A stretch of DNA of 5,716 bases from Opitutales bacterium. GTDB lineage: Bacteria > Verrucomicrobiota > Verrucomicrobiia > Opitutales > Oceanipulchritudinaceae. The notes beneath the pieces were generated by a model, which saw nothing but the letters and a program-made list of their open reading frames with translations, made no database searches and was not told the DNA's origin. Of the stretch, positions 1 through 5,400 are shown in pieces. Location of the stretch: assembly GCA_007123395.1 (NCBI GenBank), contig SKLD01000237.1, positions 1-5,716 on the forward strand, written 5' to 3'. The first letter of the stretch is position 1, and the number at the start of each line of letters is the position of its first letter. Position numbers and translations under genes: made by a program.

Positions 1-2
1 AG

Positions 3-1373
3 GTGCGGCGGTTGCCGCGGGCTTGCGCGGCGGAGGGGTGCGACGGGTATTACCATGTGGTCAGCCGGATCAACGGGCGGGCGCGTTTGTTGACGGACAC
101 GCGGCGGGAGGGGTTCCGTGAGCTGCTGGGGCGAGTGGCGGATTTCTGCGGGGTGGAGGTGCTGACGTATTGCTTCATGGAGAACCACTTCCATCTGCTT
201 GTGCGCGTGCCGGGTGAGCTTGGTGAGATCGACGACGGGGAGCTATTGCGGCGTTCGGCGTTGTTGTACGGCGCGCCGCCTTCGGGGGGGCGTCAGCCTT
301 TGTCGCTGGCGGGGATCCGGGGTGCTTTGGAGCGGGGCACGGCGGAGGAGCGCGAGGCGATGCGTGCGCTGCTTATCGGGCGGATGGGGTCGCTGCCGAT
401 GTTCGTGAAGATATTGAAGCAGCGCTTCTCGCTGCGCTACAACCGTGAGCACGGTCGGCTGGGGACCTTGTGGGAGGGCCCGTTCCGCAGTGTGCTGGTG
501 GAGCCGACGCGCCGGGCGTTGTCGGTGGTGGGAGCGTATATCGATTTGAATCCGGTGCGCGCGGGGATTGTGGAGGATCCGAAGGACTACCGTTTCAGCG
601 GCTACGGAGAGGCGGTGGGGCAGGGGAAGCCGGAGGGGCATGTGCTGCTGCGGCGCTTGGTGTTGTTGGGTTCGGGGGTTCAGGGTTCGGATGCGGGTGG
701 TGGTAAAGGAGAGGGAGCGGTCTGTGCGGCGGTTGACACGAATGACGTGTCCGCGGCTGAAGCGCGCGGCTCCGGTGGCGCGGCGGACGGATCGGGCGCG
801 GACGAACGAGCTGGGGTCGCTGGCGTAGCCGTGGGCCATCCTGGCCTGCGGAAGGATGGGAAGGAAGCGGCAGGTGATGACGCGGGGTCCGGCGACGTTC
901 GGGCGCGGCGGGACCCGGCCCCTGAAAGGGACCGGGCTACGGGGGAGCGAGGACAGGTGCCGAGGAGCGGAGGGACCACAAATGAAAGATCATGTTCCCT
1001 CTCCTCGGGAAGCCGCGGACAGGAATGTCCCCTCTCCGTCGGCGATTTGCGGGAGGAGGCGTGGGAGTATCGGAAGCTGTTGTATGGGGAGGGGGCGCGG
1101 ACGCGGCGTGGCGGTGGCGCGGTGGTGGAGTTGGAGAAGGCGTGGGCGGTGGAGCGCGCGGGCGGGAAGCTGTCGTTGGCGCAGTTGCTGCGCTGCCGTG
1201 TTCGCTACCTCACGGACGGGGCGGTGATCGGGGGCAAGGCATGGATGGAGGACTGGCTGCGGGCGAACAAGGAGACGTATGGAAAGCGCAAGACCCCGCC
1301 GCGCCCGATGCGCGGGGGCGTGTGGGACGGTCTGTGCAGTCTGCGCGACTTGAAGAAGGATGTGTTCGGGTAG
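3..1373 (+). CDS. REP-associated tyrosine transposase (RAYT, Y1/IS200-like HUH family) with an expanded central region
   Basis: This is a single-strand DNA transposase of the Y1_Tnp/RAYT family; such enzymes nick and rejoin palindromic REP sequences. The N-terminal domain (about residues 14-70) shows DGYYHVVSRING, then TYCFMENHFHLLVRVP, where His62-Phe63-His64 is the HUH metal-binding pair. The block RFSLRYNREHGRLGTLW (about 141-157) and AYIDLNPVRAG (178-188) follow. Tyr179 corresponds to the nucleophilic Tyr of characterised RAYTs. A C-terminal block (about 349-456), including LRCRVRYLTDGAVIGGKAW, is typical of the larger RAYTs. Residues about 222-347 are low-complexity Gly/Ala/Arg/Ser-rich sequence without family resemblance and look like an in-frame insert, so the 456 residues exceed what I would expect for the family. 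The GTG at position 3 gives a natural MRRLPR N-terminus, but only two bases precede it, so the true start may lie upstream. Both catalytic motifs are intact; whether the enzyme works with the insert is unknown. Confidence 0.88.
   Translation: MRRLPRACAAEGCDGYYHVVSRINGRARLLTDTRREGFRELLGRVADFCGVEVLTYCFMENHFHLLVRVPGELGEIDDGELLRRSALLYGAPPSGGRQPLSLAGIRGALERGTAEEREAMRALLIGRMGSLPMFVKILKQRFSLRYNREHGRLGTLWEGPFRSVLVEPTRRALSVVGAYIDLNPVRAGIVEDPKDYRFSGYGEAVGQGKPEGHVLLRRLVLLGSGVQGSDAGGGKGEGAVCAAVDTNDVSAAEARGSGGAADGSGADERAGVAGVAVGHPGLRKDGKEAAGDDAGSGDVRARRDPAPERDRATGERGQVPRSGGTTNERSCSLSSGSRGQECPLSVGDLREEAWEYRKLLYGEGARTRRGGGAVVELEKAWAVERAGGKLSLAQLLRCRVRYLTDGAVIGGKAWMEDWLRANKETYGKRKTPPRPMRGGVWDGLCSLRDLKKDVFG
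735..1030. repeat. Cluster of five inverted repeats (REP/BIME-like) inside the RAYT reading frame
   Basis: Five potential hairpins occur in about 300 bases. (1) GACACG 735-740 with CGTGTC 746-751, loop of 5. (2) CCATCCT 836-842 with AGGATGG 853-859, loop of 10. (3) CCCGG 914-918 plus CCCT 920-923 with AGGG 927-930 plus CCGGG 932-936, one mismatch, loop GAA. (4) CGAGGAG 961-967 plus AGGGA 971-975 with TCCCT 996-1000 plus CTCCTCG 1001-1007, 12 pairs with a 3-base bulge. (5) GGACA 1017-1021 with TGTCC 1026-1030, loop GGAA. They coincide with the part of the RAYT protein that has no family resemblance. RAYT genes are known to be associated with REP palindromes; calling these REPs is inference, because no second copy with the same sequence is visible in the window. 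Confidence 0.5.
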
Positions 1374-1392
1374 GGGCGGAGACCGGGGCAAG

Positions 1393-1477
1393 CGGAAAGC
1401 GTTCCGTGGCGGGGCACAGGGTGGCTTACCCCGGATCCGGGCCGTCTGATTGGAGGAGCGCTTTTCGTAAAAGGCGC
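1393..1477. repeat. Inverted-repeat cluster directly after the RAYT stop codon
   Basis: Several palindromes fill the gap between the RAYT stop (1371-1373) and the helicase remnant. CGGAA 1393-1397 pairs with TTCCG 1402-1406 around an AGCG loop. CGGGG 1410-1414 pairs with CCCCG 1429-1433. The perfect 12-base palindrome CCCGGATCCGGG lies at 1430-1441 and competes with the previous stem. GCGCTTTT 1458-1465 pairs with AAAA 1469-1472 and GCGC 1474-1477, with one bulged G and a CGT loop. None has a clear T tract, so they do not read as a standard intrinsic terminator, although the first could help end transcription. Palindromes beside RAYT genes are usual for REP sequences; that identity is inferred here. 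Confidence 0.5.
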
Positions 1478-1805
1478 GCAGGGGCGCTTGGGAAAAGCAA
1501 GGGGCGAGGGAAAAAGCGAGTCGAGGGACGGGCGCGCGGGCGATGTTCATGAATCGCGGATAGCGTTCCCGGATGATGGGCACGTCGTGGTCGGCGATGT
1601 TGTGCCCGCAGAGACGCGCCCCCGGCGAGGCCAACCGCTCATCCAATTCGCGCAGAACCGTCTTCACCTGTTTTCCCCGGACTCGTGCTTCAAGAGCGCG
1701 CCCCCACACGCCCGCCGAATGCACCGTGCCATCCGCCGCCACCTCGATATCAAGGAAGCAGGCCTCCGGATACGGTTCGAAAAGTGCGGTGGCTTCGGCA
1801 TGCAT
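1478..1805 (-). pseudogene. Remnant of a RecQ-like helicase: N-terminal DEDD-type exonuclease domain only, frameshifted and truncated
   Basis: Read leftward from ATG 1805, the peptide shows CFLDIEVAADGTVHSAG (Asp19-x-Glu21, exonuclease motif I) and LCGHNIADHDVPIIRERYP (Asp74, motif II). These match the RNase H-like 3'-5' exonuclease domain found at the N-terminus of some bacterial RecQ-type helicases. After APV (residue 93) the frame loses resemblance, but shifting by one base at about 1523-1526 restores it: DSLFPSPLAFPKRPC, close to the family pattern IDTLxLSPLxFPxxPYH. A single extra base therefore breaks the gene. Resemblance ends near 1478, where a hairpin (1458-1477) begins; the third exonuclease motif and the whole helicase are absent. 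The frame stays open as far as 990, but that extension overlaps the RAYT antisense and is not protein-like. GGGG/CCCC with an AAGA loop (1811-1822) lies just upstream of the ATG. Family recognition is from motif memory. Confidence 0.72.
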
Positions 1806-1860
1806 TGCGAGGGGAAGACCCCACTCTTGAGGGCCGCTCCGTTGCGTTCAAGCCTTTGCG

Positions 1861-2039
1861 CGTCGGCGGCGCCTGCGGCGAGAGTGTGCGCCGCAGGGTG
1901 GGACGGGTATTACCGCTCAGGTGAGCGGGGTCAACGGCGGGCGTGGTTGATAACGGACACGAGGTGGGAGCGGTTCCGTGATCTGCTCGGGACATCTGGG
2001 GGGCTCTGCGACCCGGCGGCGGGTGCGCTGTGTTGGCCG
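1861..2039 (+). pseudogene. Degenerate 5' fragment of a second RAYT transposase gene
   Basis: This stretch aligns with bases 1-180 of the window at an offset of 1860 or 1861. The peptide RVCAAGWDGYYRS, then AWLITDTRWERFRDLLG, parallels RACAAEGCDGYYHV and ARLLTDTRREGFRELLG of the intact RAYT. GACGGGTATTACC is identical in both (42-54 and 1902-1914), as are ACGGACACG and GGTTCCGTG. One extra base near 1915-1919 and one missing base near 1937-1938 shift the frame between them; read in the shifted frame, the DNA gives VSGVNG where the intact gene has VSRING. Resemblance fades through 1990-2039 and stops before the position of the HUH motif, so the fragment cannot encode an active enzyme. Divergence is too high for a recent duplication; it looks like the relic of a related family member. 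Confidence 0.8.
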
Positions 2040-2054
2040 TTAGTTTTACTAATG
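2038..2054. repeat. Small inverted repeat at the end of the RAYT remnant
   Basis: CGTTAGT (2038-2044) pairs with ACTAATG (2048-2054) around a TTT loop, seven pairs including one G-T. It sits exactly where resemblance to the intact RAYT stops and where base composition changes from GC-rich to AT-richer sequence. It may mark the breakpoint of the truncated copy; chance occurrence cannot be excluded. Confidence 0.35.
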
Positions 2055-2105
2055 GGAAAAAGATTAGGCTTGGTTATAACGTTGAGCAGTCCGGAGTTTA
2101 AGGTT

Positions 2106-2127
2106 GCCCGCTTTTCGGGCCGTTTGT
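2106..2127 (+). terminator. Terminator-like hairpin with a T-rich tail
   Basis: GCCCG (2106-2110) pairs with CGGGC (2116-2120) around a CTTTT loop and is followed by CGTTTGT and further T residues. The form is that of a short rho-independent terminator for rightward transcription, which could stop reading from the RAYT remnant before the surface-protein gene. The stem is only five pairs and the T tract is interrupted, so strength is doubtful. Confidence 0.4.
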
Positions 2128-2287
2128 TTGACTGCTTTCAATGCCGCTCGCCAAAAGTATCGAATCTTTGGCTGCGTATTTGCGGAAGTCGTCGGCTGAA
2201 TGGCCGAGTGTTCCGTCCGTTGCTTCTATAAGCAGGGGTGGATACTGTTTGCCGAATACGAAGCCGCTATGAGTGCTGGGCGCTACA

Positions 2288-2304
2288 CGGGCGCACCGTG
2301 CCCG
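2288..2304. repeat. Strong GC hairpin in the leader of the surface-protein gene
   Basis: CGGGCGC (2288-2294) pairs with GTGCCCG (2298-2304) with one G-T pair and an ACC loop. It ends 24 bases before the ATG at 2329. There is no T tract after it, so it is not a normal terminator. It could affect mRNA stability or translation if it lies in the transcript; that is inference. Confidence 0.4.
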
Positions 2305-2328
2305 CAAATCCCGTATTAGTTGAATACA

Positions 2329-2436
2329 ATGAAAATCTCGAAATTTCCCTGTGCCATGCCATTTATCGGCGTCGTCGGAACTGTTTTCCGCTATGCCGCG
2401 GCGTTTGTTCTACCCGCCGCCGCCTTTGGTGGAGGA
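2329..2436 (+). other. Probable export signal of the surface protein
   Basis: Residues 1-36 have a basic start (Lys2, Lys5), an Arg at 21 and the hydrophobic run YAAAFVLPAAAF (22-33) followed by GGGS. Cleavage is likely after Ala32 or Gly34. The internal Arg21 divides two hydrophobic parts, so the n-region is unusually long if ATG 2329 is right; starting at Met10 (2356) would give a more ordinary length. Confidence 0.6.
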
Positions 2437-5400
2437 TCGCTGATCATCAGTGATTTTGAGGACGAAACCGCGCAGCTCGAAGGCTGGACCGTTTTCACCC
2501 CGGAAGGAGTCTCCAGCGACATTGGCGACCCGCGTTGGGAGGCGGAGGGCGGCAATCCGGGAGGCTACTTCGCGGTGGAGGATCTTGCGGCGGGCGGGGT
2601 GATTTATTTCTCGGCACCGGCGAAGTTTCTCGGCGACCAGTCGGCCTCGGCGGGGCTGCTGTTGGGCTATGACGTGTCGTCCACGACGACGAACAGCTCC
2701 TTCTCGCGCGACGATGTGGTGCTCGAAGGCGGCGGGCTTCGCTTGCTTTACCGGCACTCGCCGTCGCCCTCGCCGGACGGGTGGGAGAGTTTCATCGTGC
2801 CGCTGGAGCCGACGAACGGATGGCGCGTGATGGACGCCGCCGAAGAGTGGGACGGCCACAACGGCGGCGACCTCGAAGACGTGCCGACAGCGGCGGATTT
2901 CGCGACGGTCCTCGGTGACCTCACGGGCCTTTTCATCCGCGGGGAGTATTGGTCGGGCAGTTCTTCGCTCGGGCTGGACAACGTGGTCCTGCAATCGGCC
3001 GATGGCACGGACGGCTACGACCCGGAGACAGCGGCGGCGGAATGGCTCGGCGGCAGCGGCAACTGGAAGGACGCGGAGCTTTGGTCGTCCGATCCGTTGT
3101 ATCCCGCCAATTCGATCCTGCGGGTCTTCGATGCCACCATCGACATGCTCGGCGCGGCCTACACGGTCGATGTCACATCGGGAGTAACGGTCGATTCCGT
3201 GACGGTCGACTTCCCCGATGCCACGCTGGCGCACTCGGGCGGCACCTTCCGGCCCGGCGCACTCACCGTGGAGCGCGGCACCTACCGCCTCAGCGGCGGG
3301 GCCACCCTCGCCGATGGCGTGCTGTCAATCGGCGAAAACGCGCATCTTCGGGCGAGTTCCAACACAAGCAACACCTTTTCCAATGTGACACTGGGGTCGG
3401 ACGCGGCGCTGGCCGAGGATTCGGCGAGGGTCCGTATCGTCAACGGATTCACCCTTGCGGGCAACACCTTCGTTCTGCGCAACCGGGGCACGCGGCTCTA
3501 CATTGATGAAGATTGGTCATTGGAAGGGGGGACGCTTCGCAGCGATCCGGATCTTGGCAGTTGGACGCGCGACATCTGGTTGCGCGACGGAAACGCGCTA
3601 ACCGTGGCGAACGGCGGGGTGTTGCGCGGCGGGCGCCTGGACGTGCGCCGCTCGGGCGGCGGCGACCGCTTTTTCATCAACGAAGGCCTTGTCTCGGCGG
3701 ATGAGGACGGCGAAACCATCCGTTTCTACAGCGATGTGGAGGTGACCAACACGGGCACGATGGAGGCGCGCGACGGGGGCGAGCTTCGTATCGATAATTT
3801 TATCAACGGCACCAGCGGCGATTTCGTTGTGGACGGGGGACGCATCCTCCTCGACGGTCAGTTTGCGGATGTGGGCTCGGTCTCCAACGTCGACGGCAAC
3901 TTCGACATCACCGGAATTTTCGATCTTTCCGGCTCCGCCTACACCATCGACGCGGACATGGGACCGTGGCGTTTGGTGGGCGGCGGCGGTATCCGCAACG
4001 GCACGCTGGCACTCGCGGAAGAGGATTTGCTGCGTTTCACCAATAACACCTCCAACGATCTATATGACATCACGCTCGCATCGAACCTGACGTTGGCGGA
4101 AGATTCTTCGTATTTGGCGGTCAACGGAGGATTTGCTCTTGGAGGCAACACGCTGACGCTTCGCAACCGGGGCACGCGGATCTATGTGGACGAAGACCTT
4201 TCGCTCGACTCGGGCACGATTTTCAGTGATTCCGCGCCCGGCAGTTGGACGCGGGACATCTGGCTGCGCAACGATGACACGACACTGACACTCGGAGTCG
4301 GCGCAACGCTGCGCGGGGGCCGCCTCGACGTGCGCCGCTCGGGCGGCGGCGACCGCTTTTTCATCAACGAAGGCCTTGTCTCGGCGAATGAGGACGGCGA
4401 GACGATCCGTTTCTTCAGCGATATCGAGGTAACGAACACAGGCACGCTGGAGGCGCGCGACGGCGGCGAGCTGGTCATCGACAACCTTGCCTCGACGAGC
4501 GGCACGGTCGCCGCGCTCGACGGCGGGCAGATCGAGATTGACGGTGATTGGACCAACACCGGCACTTTCGTCATCGACGGGGGCACGCTCGTGCTCAACG
4601 GCTCCTTCAGCGATCCCGGCACGATCGACCGCACCGAAGGTAATTTCCGTGTGTCCGGTGACTTCGATCTCGGCGGTGGCACCTACACAATCGACGAGAA
4701 CAACGGCCCGTGGCGTGTGCAGAGCGGCGGCGCGATCCGCAACGGCACGCTGGTTCTCTCCGATCCGGGGATGCTGGGCTTCACCGGCAATACGTCCAAC
4801 CGCCTCTACGATATCACGTTGGCCTCCGACCTGACCTTGGCGGAGGATTCCTCGTATCTGTCCGTGAATGGCGGATTCGTGCTCGACGGCGTCACGCTGA
4901 CGCTGCGCAACCGCGGCACGCGGCTGTATGTGGACGAGGATCTTACGCTCGCGTCGGGCACGATCCACAGCGATCCCGCGCCGGGCAGTTGGACGCGCGA
5001 TATCTGGCTGCGTAACGACGATACGACGCTGACTCTCGGCGCCGGTGCGACGCTGCGCGGGGGTCGTCTCGACGTGCGCCGCTCGGGCGGCGGCGACCGC
5101 TTTTTCATCAACGAAGGTCTTGTCTCGGCGGATGAGGACGGCGAGAGCCTCCGCTTCTTCAGCGATATCGAGGTAACGAACACCGGCACGCTGGAGGCGC
5201 GCGACGGCGGTGAACTGGTCATCGATAATCTTGTTTCCACAAGCGGCACGGTGGCCGCGCTCGACGGCGGGCAGGTGGAGATTGACGGAGATTGGACCAA
5301 CACCGGCACCTTCGTCATCGACGGAGGCACGCTGCTGCTCAATGGCAGCTTCAACGATCCCGGCACCATCGACCGCACGGGGGGCAATTTCAATATTTCG

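Larger units (their letters stand above)
2041..2328. other. Lower-GC spacer and leader region before the large surface-protein gene; no convincing gene
   Basis: Base composition is visibly less GC-rich than on either side. It contains a terminator-like hairpin (2106-2127), a strong GC hairpin (2288-2304) and two overlapping short open frames. One is 43 codons on the plus strand (ATG 2141 to TGA 2270-2272, beginning MPLAKSIESLAAYLRKSS); the other is 69 codons on the minus strand (2307 down to 2098). Neither has a visible ribosome binding site or a family I recognise. No promoter pair with acceptable spacing was found: TTGACT at 2128-2133 has no good -10 at 16-18 bases, and TATAAC at 2075-2080 has no -35. 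The promoter for the downstream gene is probably here but cannot be placed. Confidence 0.5.

Noticed and set aside
243..979. Minus-strand open frames (243-839 and 680-979) over the RAYT gene
   Set aside because: They are antisense to conserved transposase motifs, with His/Pro/Arg-rich composition typical of GC-rich antisense frames.
990..1545. Extension of the minus-strand exonuclease frame across the RAYT 3' end
   Set aside because: Beyond residue 93 the peptide loses family resemblance, becomes Pro/Arg/Leu-rich and runs antisense to conserved RAYT sequence; openness is due to high GC.
2071..2133. Possible integron attC-like site around GGTTATAACGTTG
   Set aside because: The core bases do not fit the paired RYYYAAC and GTTRRRY boxes and no matching folded arm was found.
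2128..2160. TTGACT at 2128-2133 as a sigma-70 -35 box
   Set aside because: No reasonable -10 hexamer lies at 16-18 bases; the nearest AT-rich hexamer (AAGTAT, 2155-2160) is 21 bases away.
1488..2231. Plus-strand open frame of 247 codons spanning the helicase remnant and RAYT remnant
   Set aside because: It joins antisense of the helicase remnant to the RAYT relic and then to unrelated spacer; only the 1861-2039 part resembles a protein family, and that part is interrupted by indels.
4060..4968. Long minus-strand open frame (302 codons) over the surface-protein repeats
   Set aside because: It is antisense to a clearly coding repeat gene with export signal and domain structure; its Arg/Val/Ala-rich peptide mirrors the repeats and matches no family. 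The same applies to minus frames at 2410-3234, 4182-4682 and 4806-5426.
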